Assembly: GCA_003135895.1 (NCBI GenBank)
Contig: PNBE01000158.1
Coordinates: forward strand, 1-63,572
From: Candidatus Dormiibacterota bacterium
Lineage (GTDB): Bacteria; Chloroflexota; Dormibacteria; Aeolococcales; Aeolococcaceae
Direction of reading: 5' to 3'
DNA length: 63,572 nucleotides
Below the pieces are notes generated by a model. That model had not been told where the DNA came from, did no database searches, and saw only the letters and a program-made list of their open reading frames with translations. The position numbers were made by a program, and so were the translations under genes. Below are positions 49,540-57,395 of the stretch, piece by piece; positions within the stretch are counted from its first letter, which is position 1, and each line of letters starts with the position of its first letter.

Positions 49540-50844
49540 TCACTCGGTTTCGGCCGGTACCAGCGGCACCGGCAGAGCCAGGTCGAGGTCTTCCGCGGTC
49601 GCGCGTGTGTTCAGAGCAGCCGCGTTGTGCATTCCCAGCTTCCTCATGGCAAGGATCCCCAACGCCGCTGCGATGAGGCATGAGAGCCCACCGACCGCGA
49701 GGCCAACCCGCGCTCCCGCCACCTGAACGATCCACCCCACCGCTGGGCCGCCGATAGGAGTGGAGCCCATGAATCCCACCGCCCACAGGGCCATCACGCG
49801 TCCCCGCATTGACGGTGCGGATTCGAGTTGCAGCGTCGAGTTTCCGGTCGCCATGAACGTGATGGCGGCAAACCCGGTCACTGCCATGGCCACGAACGCG
49901 ATTGCGAGCGTCGGAGCAATCGCGACGCACAGCATCGTCACCCCGAATCCGGTCGCGGCGAGCGTCATCGGCCGGAGTCCGGTACGGCCGCGCGTCGCGG
50001 TGGTCAGGCCGCCGAAGACCGCGCCGAAACCCATGGCGGCAGTGAGAAATCCGTACGTGGCTGCATTGCCACCGAATGTTTGCTTCGCGAGGACAGGCAA
50101 CGTCACCTGAAATTCATAGGCAAGCGTTCCGACGATGCCCGCCATCACGAGTGGCACCCAGAGTCGTGGCTCTCCTGCCACGTACCGGATTCCCTCGCGC
50201 AACTGTCCTTTCGCGCGCGGAGCCGGCGGACTCGGCTTGAGTGCCTTGCTGTCCATCGAGGTGAGGGAATAGACGACAGCGATGAAACTCACGGCGTTGA
50301 TCAGGAAACAGACGCCGACCCCGACCGTGGCGATGAGCAGTCCTGCGACAGCCGGACCGACGGCACGCGCGGCGTTCACCATCGTCGAGTTGAGACCTAT
50401 CGCGTTGCGGACGTGCTCGGGGCCCACCATCTCGCGCATGAAGGCCTGGCGAGCGGGCGTCTCGAAGCAGTTGTTGAGGCCGAGCACCACCGCGAGAAGG
50501 CAGATCTCCCAGAACGTCACCTTGTGCGTCACCGCAAGGATGCCGAGCACCAGAGCCTGCAGTCCCATCATCGACTGCAAGACGATGAGCAGGCGACGCT
50601 TGTTGACGCGGTCGGCGATCACTCCGCCATACGGGGCAAGGGTGAGCACCGGCAGCGTCTGGAGGGCAAGTACGAACCCGATGGCCGTCGCGGAGTGCGT
50701 GACTGTGAAGACCAGCCACGATTGAGCGACAGACTGCATCCATGTCCCGATCAGCGATGTGCTCTGCCCGAAGAAAAACCGGCGGAAATTCCGGATCGCC
50801 AGCGCTGAGAACGTGCGCCGGCTGATGGCGACCAAACGGCTCAT
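49540..50844 (-). CDS. MFS transporter, EntS-like (MFS_3)
   Basis: A 434-residue MFS_3-type exporter starting MSRLVAISRRTFSALAIRNF, with motif A YGGVIADRVNKRRLLIVLQS and the family's NNCFETPARQAFMREMVG segment after helix 4. The ATG at 50844 follows the MarR stop by one base, so the pair is a MarR-controlled efflux unit, a classic drug-resistance arrangement. The ligand is unknown. Confidence 0.9.
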   Translation of the reverse strand: MSRLVAISRRTFSALAIRNFRRFFFGQSTSLIGTWMQSVAQSWLVFTVTHSATAIGFVLALQTLPVLTLAPYGGVIADRVNKRRLLIVLQSMMGLQALVLGILAVTHKVTFWEICLLAVVLGLNNCFETPARQAFMREMVGPEHVRNAIGLNSTMVNAARAVGPAVAGLLIATVGVGVCFLINAVSFIAVVYSLTSMDSKALKPSPPAPRAKGQLREGIRYVAGEPRLWVPLVMAGIVGTLAYEFQVTLPVLAKQTFGGNAATYGFLTAAMGFGAVFGGLTTATRGRTGLRPMTLAATGFGVTMLCVAIAPTLAIAFVAMAVTGFAAITFMATGNSTLQLESAPSMRGRVMALWAVGFMGSTPIGGPAVGWIVQVAGARVGLAVGGLSCLIAAALGILAMRKLGMHNAAALNTRATAEDLDLALPVPLVPAETE

Positions 50845-50845
50845 G

Positions 50846-51334
50846 TCAGCTGCGCCCGCTCGTCGCAGGCGGGCTTGACGGGCGCAATCGCTCGGCCAGC
50901 TCCTCCAGGATGGGCAGCGCGCGGGCCAGAGCATCGCGCTCGGACCCTCCGAGGCCGTGGAGGTGTCGTGACAATGCGTCGTTTCGCTCTGAACGAATCC
51001 GTTCGAGCAGGCGACTCCCCTTCTGAGTCGCATTGATCCGGCAGACGCGCCGGTCGGCCGTATCGCGAAGGCGGCGGACAAGCCCGGCTGCTTCGAGCTT
51101 GGGAATGAGGCGGGAGAGCATCGTCGGGTTCAGACCGGCGAAGCTGGCGAGGTCGGAGAGACGGATCGGGCCCTGGCGTTGCGCAGCGATGAGGATGTCG
51201 ACCTCGGTCGTGGTCAAGGCACCTGCAGCGGCCGTCGGCCGAAGGCGCCGCGACACGCGGGTGATCGCCGTCCGCAGACGTGCCGCGTTCAGCTCGTCGC
51301 CGAGCTCCTGCTCCGGCCGTCCGCCTGTGTTCAG
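50846..51334 (-). CDS. MarR family transcriptional regulator
   Basis: A MarR winged-helix repressor: ARLRTAITRVSRRLRP helix, ALTTTEVDILIAAQRQG, DLASFAGLNPTMLSRLIPKLE as recognition region, and wing RLRDTADRRVCRI. No ATG, GTG or TTG lies in frame near the N-terminus. A CTG at 51334 with GGGAG seven bases upstream is the best candidate (about 162 residues); the frame stays open to 51559 but passes through the promoter. It is co-transcribed with the MFS_3 exporter and probably represses both. Confidence 0.85.
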   Translation of the reverse strand: MNTGGRPEQELGDELNAARLRTAITRVSRRLRPTAAAGALTTTEVDILIAAQRQGPIRLSDLASFAGLNPTMLSRLIPKLEAAGLVRRLRDTADRRVCRINATQKGSRLLERIRSERNDALSRHLHGLGGSERDALARALPILEELAERLRPSSPPATSGRS

Positions 51335-51351
51335 CTCACCGCTCCCGAGAG

Positions 51352-51377
51352 ATACTTGATTGCCGGCAAGTATTATA
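51352..51377 (-). promoter_or_regulatory. MarR operator and -10 box
   Basis: ATACTTG (51352-51358) and CAAGTAT (51367-51373) form a perfect inverted repeat with an 8-base spacer, overlapping a perfect minus-strand TATAAT at 51372-51377. Repressor binding here would cover the transcription start. No good -35 is visible. Confidence 0.7.
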
Positions 51378-51540
51378 TATGTCGCGCAGATTCGCCCTTG
51401 CTGCAGCCTCGCCCGCCTCGAGCAGATCGCGGAGCGTTCGCCCGATGAATTCGCTGTACTGCTTGAGGTCGTTTCTTGTCGACGTCGAGACCTTCCTCGC
51501 GAAAGAGTCGCTCGAACTTGCTCACGCCAACAACCGGCAT
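51374..51540 (-). pseudogene. DUF1931 (histone-like) gene remnant, frameshifted and truncated
   Basis: Starting at ATG 51540, with AAGGAG nine bases upstream, the frame reads MPVVGVSKFERLFREEGLDV, a DUF1931 N-terminus. After DVDK the match continues only in the next frame: NDLKQYSEFIGRTLRDLLEA, then GEAAARANLRDI. One extra A in the AAA near 51472-51474 (minus strand) explains the shift. The match stops at about codon 55 of a family of roughly 150 residues, exactly where the MarR promoter begins, so the 3' part has been lost by rearrangement. Confidence 0.8.
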
Positions 51541-51625
51541 GTCGATGAGCTCCTTGCACCTCGCTTCCGAAACGTCGGTGATTAGCCGACTGCAGTGGAG
51601 TCGCCCAGGAGGGCCCCGAGCGTTG

Positions 51626-52438
51626 TTACCAGCCCGCTTGAGCGCCGCGCAGCAGGAAATCCTCGGGGTCTTCATATGAGCCGCTCGGGGTGATATTGCC
51701 GGCCTCGGCGACCTCGGGATGGGTGCGACGTCCGAACGCAAGAACGCCGTCGGAAACCGATCGCGCGTCGTAGGGGCACACGATGGTGGCGGGCGACGAT
51801 GCGAACGAGAGGTTGATCGCCGACTCATAACGAGCCCACTCCCCCACCTCGGCCTCAGATCGTGCGGCCCACACCGGCTCGCCGATGATCCGGATCCACG
51901 GAGCACCACGCTCGAATCGATCTTTCATGAATATGCGGTAGCGGCTCAAGGCGGTAGCGGAGGAGGCATACCACTCCGACGAGTCCGCGAACTCCACGTG
52001 CATCGCGTCGTCGCCGAGCGCCTCGCGGAGCAGCCCATTCTGCCGCGTCGCCGTGACCGCCAGGGCGCACTCGGAGCGAGCGAGGCCATCCCTGAGAAAC
52101 GGGCACGCTGACGCGACGTACTCAGCGTCAGAGCTGTATATGAGGACGCTGTGTCCCAGGAGCTTGGTCGCAGTGATGCCGAGCAGATAGTCGACGCTCA
52201 CTCCCAGCGCACTGGCGAGCGCCAATAGGCTGCTGACACGCACCTCCTGGCGCCGGCCAGATTCGATTTGGGCGATGCCCGCAAAGCTCAGACCCGAATG
52301 ACGGGCGAGCGCCTCTCGAGTCCACCCGGCTCGCAATCTCGCGGAGCGGAGAGAACCTCCGATTCGGGACGAGGCCGCCTGTCCAGGCTCAGCTCGAGGG
52401 GCGGGGCTGGCCAACTGCATTTCCTGATAGTATGTCAT
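51626..52438 (-). CDS. XRE-type HTH plus MEDS (DcmR-like sensory) domain regulator
   Basis: A protein of about 270 residues. Residues 25-90 form an XRE/Cro helix-turn-helix (SLRSARLRAGWTREALARHS, then IAQIESGRRQEVRVSSLLAL). The rest is a MEDS domain: HSVLIYSSDAEYVASACPFL, FADSSEWYASSATALSRYRI, WARYESAINL and CPYDARSV. MEDS domains occur in DcmR-type regulators and in sigma-factor/anti-sigma networks, usually as ligand or partner sensors. ATG at 52438 is one of three possible starts (52459, 52438, 52420); the upstream repeats favour one of the shorter forms. Confidence 0.82.
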   Translation of the reverse strand: MTYYQEMQLASPAPRAEPGQAASSRIGGSLRSARLRAGWTREALARHSGLSFAGIAQIESGRRQEVRVSSLLALASALGVSVDYLLGITATKLLGHSVLIYSSDAEYVASACPFLRDGLARSECALAVTATRQNGLLREALGDDAMHVEFADSSEWYASSATALSRYRIFMKDRFERGAPWIRIIGEPVWAARSEAEVGEWARYESAINLSFASSPATIVCPYDARSVSDGVLAFGRRTHPEVAEAGNITPSGSYEDPEDFLLRGAQAGW

Positions 52439-52472
52439 GTGACGTACGTCATTTGACATAGGTCATTTGACA
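52434..52472. promoter_or_regulatory. three GTCATnTGAC repeats with 14-base period
   Basis: GTCATGTGAC (52434), GTCATTTGAC (52448) and GTCATTTGAC (52462) begin exactly 14 bases apart. Each has GTCA...TGAC symmetry, and the first two junctions create a 12-base perfect palindrome TGACGTACGTCA (52440-52451). The array lies between the divergent XRE-MEDS and PAS-LuxR genes and overlaps the earliest start of the former. Confidence 0.75.
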
Positions 52473-52504
52473 CTGCCGCGTCCCGGAGTTCACGACCACA
52501 GCCC

Positions 52505-53638
52505 ATGGATCAGACGTCCCAGGTAGCCGAAACGGCCGAGCGCCACGCTCGGTGGCTGGCGACATGGCGGGAGGCCGTCCGTACCAGTCCTCTGGCGATT
52601 GGTCTCGTCGAGCTGTCGACCCTCTGCTTCGTTGACTTGTCGCCACGGGCAGCGGAGCTCTTGCGAACAACTCCTGAGCATGGAGTCGGCCTCAGCTACC
52701 TTTCGGTCACCGAACGGCCGCAGGAGTCGGCTGAGACCTTCCGGCTGGTGCGCGAAAAGATACTCGACGGCATCCGAGGGCGGCGCCGTTTTCACCGATC
52801 CGATGGCTCGGTCGTCGAGCTCCAGGTGACTGGCTGGGCGGTCCGCTCGCGCAACGGGGCCGATCTCGGACTGTGGATAGCCTCCGAGGTCTCAGACGCC
52901 GAACACGCTGCGGCGGGTGAGGATGTGGTCGCTCCCCCGCTTTGGGGCCGCGAGGGTTCCGACCTCGAAGGCGCCCAGATGACCCTCGATGACCACTGGC
53001 GCATCGCGCATGCCACGACCGCCTCCGGAGTGGTCCTGGGACGAACCCCCTCTGAGTTGCTTGGGACTTCGATCATCGAGCTCACACATGCCGACGACCA
53101 GGCTGCCCTCCTCCTGGCCTTCGCTCGGGTAACTACCGACGCAAGCTCGGATGTTCGGGTACGGCTCCGCCATCAGGACGGCAGTTGGCGAACGATCCAC
53201 GCAAAGCTGACCATGCTGGATGGCAACGGGAGGTCGACTTTCGCCCTCGTGGTGGCTCGCGTTGTCGAACCCGAAACGCCGAACTCGAGCGACGGGGCGA
53301 CCCAGCTCGCCGGGCACCTCAGGCGCATTGCCGCACAGATCGAGGAAGCCGGCATTCTCGCGCCATTGCTCGAGACGGTTGTCGCCCTCGGTGTCCCAGT
53401 CACGGCCGAACTATCGCCACGCCAGGTCGAGATCGCCTCACGTCTCCTTGGGGGAGAGCGCGTGCCGACCATCGCTGCTGACCTCTATCTGAGTCAGGGC
53501 ACGGTCAGGAATCATCTCAGCGCCATCTTTCAGAAGTTCGGAGTTCACTCCCAGCGGGAACTCCTCGCGCTATGGCGCGGCAGTGGCGGCAGGGGGAGCG
53601 TCCGGCACACAAATCATCGCTCCAGTCATGGAGCGTGA
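52505..53638 (+). CDS. PAS-domain LuxR-type regulator
   Basis: A 377-residue regulator. Two PAS-like regions are visible (about 20-130, SPLAIGLVELSTLCFVDLSP; and about 160-260, LGRTPSELLGTSIIELTHAD followed by RVRLRHQDGSWRTIHAKLTM). The C-terminal LuxR helix-turn-helix is LSPRQVEIASRLLGGERVPT continuing to YLSQGTVRNHLSAIFQKFG. It has no receiver domain, so sensing is by PAS ligand or redox state. It is divergent from the XRE-MEDS gene across the triple repeat. Confidence 0.87.
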   Translation: MDQTSQVAETAERHARWLATWREAVRTSPLAIGLVELSTLCFVDLSPRAAELLRTTPEHGVGLSYLSVTERPQESAETFRLVREKILDGIRGRRRFHRSDGSVVELQVTGWAVRSRNGADLGLWIASEVSDAEHAAAGEDVVAPPLWGREGSDLEGAQMTLDDHWRIAHATTASGVVLGRTPSELLGTSIIELTHADDQAALLLAFARVTTDASSDVRVRLRHQDGSWRTIHAKLTMLDGNGRSTFALVVARVVEPETPNSSDGATQLAGHLRRIAAQIEEAGILAPLLETVVALGVPVTAELSPRQVEIASRLLGGERVPTIAADLYLSQGTVRNHLSAIFQKFGVHSQRELLALWRGSGGRGSVRHTNHRSSHGA

Positions 53639-53707
53639 TCGGGGCGGACCAACGGTCGCGCTACGCTCGCGTCCGTATCAAGGGATGGGCGTGACGATCC
53701 GTCCATA

Positions 53708-53741
53708 TCGGCGTGATAACTCGTCTATTCCGCTGAAGCTG
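53708..53741 (+). repeat. 34-base direct repeat, copy 1
   Basis: Identical over 34 bases to 56183-56216; the shared block starts TCGGCGTGATAACTCG. A further CCCACACT follows both copies after a short, differing spacer. Copy 1 lies about 266 bases upstream of the GGDEF-EAL gene. Confidence 0.8.
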
Positions 53742-54006
53742 GTAGGCACCCACACTGATGTCCGTGGCCATCGCCTCGGGGTCGAATAGGAAGTCCTCCC
53801 GAGAGATCGCCGTTCTTGCGATCCGCTGGATGATCTTCTAGGTGTCTCGCGCACCCCTCTGCCAGCCTCCACGTGTACCCATTCGATCCAGCCGGCATTG
53901 GTCGATTGACCTTCTCGTACTGTCTCGAGTCGCGCGGAGAAGTCCGTAACCAGTTGCGCGGAATGCCGCAACAGCTGACCGCCGGCATCGAGCCGGCATT
54001 CGCCAG
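53742..54006. other. leader region of the GGDEF-EAL gene
   Basis: It holds no recognised gene. A 45-codon frame, 53873-54010 (GTG start, reading VYPFDPAGIGRLTFSYC and ending GIEPAFAS), has coding-like composition, and its TGA overlaps the TTG start of the next gene (TTGA), so it could be a coupled leader peptide or a gene remnant. It has no visible ribosome site. Confidence 0.3.
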
Positions 54007-56169
54007 TTGAGCTCTCCACGCGGCGTGGATCGCTCGGACCAGCGCGGTCGAGGGATCAACACAAGTCGGCGGCTCAGCCAGAGCCAACGGGCTGCGTACG
54101 CTGCGGCTCTACGGGAAGGCACGTATCTGTATCGGACAATATTCGAGCGCACCTCGGTCGGTCAGCTCGTTATCGACGTCCCGTCGTTTCGCATCGACGT
54201 CGTCAACAGAGCGTTCTGTTCGATGGTGGGGTTTAGCCTCGACGACCTTGTTGGCAGCGATATGGCCCGGGTGTTCCCGCCCGGGTTGAGCCCTGCCGAT
54301 GACATCGTCGAGCGCCTGAACGATGGCGCCATCGAAGGATTCGTCGCGCAGAGGCCTCTGCAACGCAAGGACGGCACCATATTTCCAGCACTTGTCACGA
54401 GTGCTGTGGTGCGCGACGACGCTGGTCGGCCCACCCAGCTTCTCGACAACGTTCAGGACCTGACGCGGCAGAGGGCCTCCGACGATGTACAGCACCGCAG
54501 CCAGGCATTCATTGACGGCGCCATCGCAGCACTCCCAATGACATTCACTGCTTTCGATGCGGATCTACGGTTCACGTACGTCGCAGGCGGGCTTTCACGG
54601 AGCGGAACGATTCCAGAGGACCTTCTCGGTCGACACGTGAGCGAATTCACCACGCACCGGCCAACCCTTGTCGCACTCAGAGATGCTCTCCGGGGAGTGG
54701 AGTCGACGACGCGAACGCAGGTGAACGGCCAGACATACCTGAGCCTGCACGGGCCGATACGCAACGATGCGACCACCGTGATCGGGGTTATCTCGGTCTC
54801 CACCAACGTCTCGGCCGAGGTATCCGCCGAGGCAGCGCGCGGTCAAGCGGAAGAACTGCGGTTGTTCATTGCCCAGCACGACCCTCTGACGGGCCTGCCC
54901 GGCCGTTCGGCTCTCGTCGAACACCTCAATGCGCTGGCCTCCACCAAGAAAGGCCCCGGAGCATTGCTGCTCATCAACCTTGACGAGTTCAAACTCATCA
55001 ACGAAGGGATGGGCCATACAGCAGGCGACGCCGTGCTTCTCGAGGTCGCCAGTCGCTTGTCGAAGGCGTTTCCGGGGGAGATGATTTCCCGAAATGGCGG
55101 AGATGAGTTCGCGGTGGTACTGGCGTCGGAGTCCGTTCCAGCGGATGCAACCGTGGCAGCAGAGCGCATCCGCACCGCCCTGGGTGCCGATATGGAGATG
55201 GACGGGCGTTTGCTCAGGGTGACGGCAGGCGTGGGCGTGGCTATCAAGCAGACGCGGGGACCGTCGTCGACGCTGATTGGCAGGGCCGACTGGGCACTGT
55301 CCCGCGCAAAGGATGCCGGGGTCGACCAATGCCGAGTGTATGACCGCGATATGCGTCTCCAGGCGGAGACCCGACTCGTGATCCAGGGTGGCTTGCGGGT
55401 TGCGCTGGCGGCCGGGCAGCTCAGCGTCGCGTACCAGCCCATCGTCAATCTGTCGCGCCGACGGACGGTCGGATCCGAGGCCCTGCTTCGTTGGACTCAC
55501 CCGGTTCGCGGGGCAATTTCGCCGGCGGATTTCATCCCGATCGCCGAACAAAGCGGGTTGATCATTCAGATAGGCCAGTGGGTGATGAGCACCGCATGTG
55601 GAGACGCTCGGACTCTGGAGCGCGATCACGGAATCCAGCTGTCGGTAAACATTTCGGTACGTCAGCTGATGGGTGGAGCGTTTGCGGAATGGCTCGAAGG
55701 TGTGCTGATGCAAACCACGCTTCCGCCGACCGCCCTCACGGTGGAGGTGACCGAGACTGCGCTTATGGATGATGTTCTCCAGGTCCGGCAGGCGTTCCAA
55801 CGACTGCGCACCATCGGAGTCAAGGTGGCCCTCGACGATTTCGGCACAGGGTATTCGTCGTTGGCGCGTCTGAGCAGCGTCCCTGTCGACGTGATCAAAC
55901 TCGATCGCGCCTTTGTCACCGGCATCGACAAACGAATCGAAGCTCGACGCATGGCATCGGCGATCCTCGGGTTGAGCTCGGCACTTGGCGCGACGATGGT
56001 CGCAGAGGGGGTCGAAATCGAGGCTGAGGCGGCAATCCTGATGGAGCTTGGATATATGTACGGGCAAGGGTTTCTCTTCGCCCGCCCAATGTCGATTGAT
56101 GATCTCACCGCGCGTGTCGGTCTCGAGACCACCAACGAACCGGCCGCCACACGTCCTCAAAAACCGTGA
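54007..56169 (+). CDS. PAS-GGDEF-EAL cyclic-di-GMP enzyme
   Basis: A 720-residue protein with a PAS domain (about 40-155), a second PAS-like domain (about 165-275), GGDEF (about 285-445) and EAL (about 455-705). The GGDEF motif is intact (RNGGDEF, 364-368), but no RxxD inhibitory site lies at the expected position before it. The EAL domain keeps EALLRW (491-496), NISVRQL, EVTETAL, DDFGTGYSSL, IKLDRAF and VAEGVE, so both synthesis and hydrolysis look possible. No membrane span is seen, so it is cytosolic. TTG at 54007 is the first in-frame start. Confidence 0.9.
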   Translation: MSSPRGVDRSDQRGRGINTSRRLSQSQRAAYAAALREGTYLYRTIFERTSVGQLVIDVPSFRIDVVNRAFCSMVGFSLDDLVGSDMARVFPPGLSPADDIVERLNDGAIEGFVAQRPLQRKDGTIFPALVTSAVVRDDAGRPTQLLDNVQDLTRQRASDDVQHRSQAFIDGAIAALPMTFTAFDADLRFTYVAGGLSRSGTIPEDLLGRHVSEFTTHRPTLVALRDALRGVESTTRTQVNGQTYLSLHGPIRNDATTVIGVISVSTNVSAEVSAEAARGQAEELRLFIAQHDPLTGLPGRSALVEHLNALASTKKGPGALLLINLDEFKLINEGMGHTAGDAVLLEVASRLSKAFPGEMISRNGGDEFAVVLASESVPADATVAAERIRTALGADMEMDGRLLRVTAGVGVAIKQTRGPSSTLIGRADWALSRAKDAGVDQCRVYDRDMRLQAETRLVIQGGLRVALAAGQLSVAYQPIVNLSRRRTVGSEALLRWTHPVRGAISPADFIPIAEQSGLIIQIGQWVMSTACGDARTLERDHGIQLSVNISVRQLMGGAFAEWLEGVLMQTTLPPTALTVEVTETALMDDVLQVRQAFQRLRTIGVKVALDDFGTGYSSLARLSSVPVDVIKLDRAFVTGIDKRIEARRMASAILGLSSALGATMVAEGVEIEAEAAILMELGYMYGQGFLFARPMSIDDLTARVGLETTNEPAATRPQKP

Positions 56170-56182
56170 TAGTCCGCCTAAG

Positions 56183-56216
56183 TCGGCGTGATAACTCGTC
56201 TATTCCGCTGAAGCTG
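56183..56216 (+). repeat. 34-base direct repeat, copy 2
   Basis: Exact copy of 53708-53741, placed just after the GGDEF-EAL stop and about 145 bases before the Crp/Fnr gene. Both copies are intergenic and in the same orientation relative to the gene that follows. Confidence 0.8.
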
Positions 56217-56360
56217 ATTTTGGGCCCACACTACTGGTGAATGTCGCTCGTGAGGAATGGAAGGCGCGCTGTGCGCTGCAGCGGTCGCGCCGTACATCCG
56301 TCGCAACGCCCTATCGCCAGCGTCGTTGTGGTCCAAGGATAAGGACTCGATGGTGGCAGA

Positions 56361-57095
56361 CTGAGCGCATCCAGTGATGCCGACGGGCGTCACGGTGAGA
56401 ACCGGATTCTCACCGCACTCCCCGCCGCCGACCGACTGCAGTTCTTGGAGGCGGCGACCAACGTCACGTTCGACGTGAGAACTGTGCTGTTTGAGCCAGG
56501 GGGGCCGATCGAAGCCGTCTACTTCCCGACCGATGGTGTGATTTCATTGGTAACCCCGCTGAATGACGGCGCCGTCGTCGAGGTGGCCACCATCGGAAAT
56601 GAGGGGATCGTGGGAGTCCCCCTGGTGCCACTCGGGGCCCTCGCGGTGCGCGCCATTACGCAAGTGGCCGGTCGTGGCATTCGGGTGGATGCGGCGGTGT
56701 TTGTGGAATGGTTCGAGCGCAGCCAAGCCTTCCAGACGCTGGTCGACCGGTACACGCAGGCGCTGTTCGGACAGATCGCGCAGGCGGCTGCGTGCAATCG
56801 CCTCCACTCCAGCGAGGAGCGGCTCAGCCGGTGGCTCTTGATGAGCCAGGATCGCGTCGAGTCCAGCCAGTTCATGATCACCCAGGAATTCCTGGGACAG
56901 ATGCTGGGTGCACGGCGCTCGACCGTCTCCGTGTCCGCCGGCATACTGCAGCGCGCTGGGCTCATCAGCTACACACGCGGACGCGTCACGATCGTCAACC
57001 GCGAAGGGCTCGAGGCTGTGTCCTGTGAGTGCTACGCAGTGATCAAGGCAGAGCTTGACCTGGTGGTTCGCCGACCACCGCGGCCTGGGGATTGA
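56361..57095 (+). CDS. Crp/Fnr family regulator
   Basis: A cyclic-nucleotide-binding-fold regulator. The first standard start in frame is TTG 56445 (216 residues), but the frame upstream reads GRHGENRILTALPAADRLQF, the usual N-terminus of this subfamily. I therefore extend it to CTG at 56361 (244 residues), just after an in-frame TAA. The sensor has VYFPTDGVISLVTPLNDGAV and the HTH is MITQEFLGQMLGARRSTVSV. Key cAMP-binding residues are not evident, so the effector may differ. It follows the c-di-GMP enzyme gene and its 34-base repeat. Confidence 0.82.
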   Translation: MSASSDADGRHGENRILTALPAADRLQFLEAATNVTFDVRTVLFEPGGPIEAVYFPTDGVISLVTPLNDGAVVEVATIGNEGIVGVPLVPLGALAVRAITQVAGRGIRVDAAVFVEWFERSQAFQTLVDRYTQALFGQIAQAAACNRLHSSEERLSRWLLMSQDRVESSQFMITQEFLGQMLGARRSTVSVSAGILQRAGLISYTRGRVTIVNREGLEAVSCECYAVIKAELDLVVRRPPRPGD

Positions 57096-57185
57096 CTCCA
57101 ACTCTTAGACGGGGCAACAACGCGAAGCGGGCGGAAGGCCATATCGACGGGCTAAATGCCTTGGCTGGTGCGTTGAGCACAGTGC

Positions 57186-57349
57186 CGGTGCCGCCGCGCA
57201 GGTCGAAGACCCGGCTTGGCTCGAGTCGTCTTGCTCAACAACTCGTGTTGCTCTACGACGGCGCCGGCATCTCCGCCTGGATGGACCGAGATCCGAGCGC
57301 TGCGACCGCGGCACGTGCCGTCGCAACGGGGTTGGTTGATACTGCATTG
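57186..57349 (+). pseudogene. TetR regulator C-terminal remnant
   Basis: Bases from about 57230 read LAQQLVLLYDGAGISAWMDR followed by DPSAATAARAVATGLVDTAL, a typical TetR C-terminal end. Just upstream the matching GAAAQVEDPAWL is in a different frame, so a frameshift lies near 57220. No HTH part is present. Only the last 50 or so codons of the old gene survive. Confidence 0.7.
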
Positions 57350-57395
57350 ATGACTTCGGGGACCGAGCGTTCGAGAAGATCGAGCGGAGAAAAGC

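Noticed and set aside
53708-56216. 34-base repeats as cyclic-di-GMP riboswitches
   Set aside because: The sequence lacks the conserved GEMM-I or GEMM-II core, and no matching stem arrangement is visible despite the c-di-GMP gene nearby.
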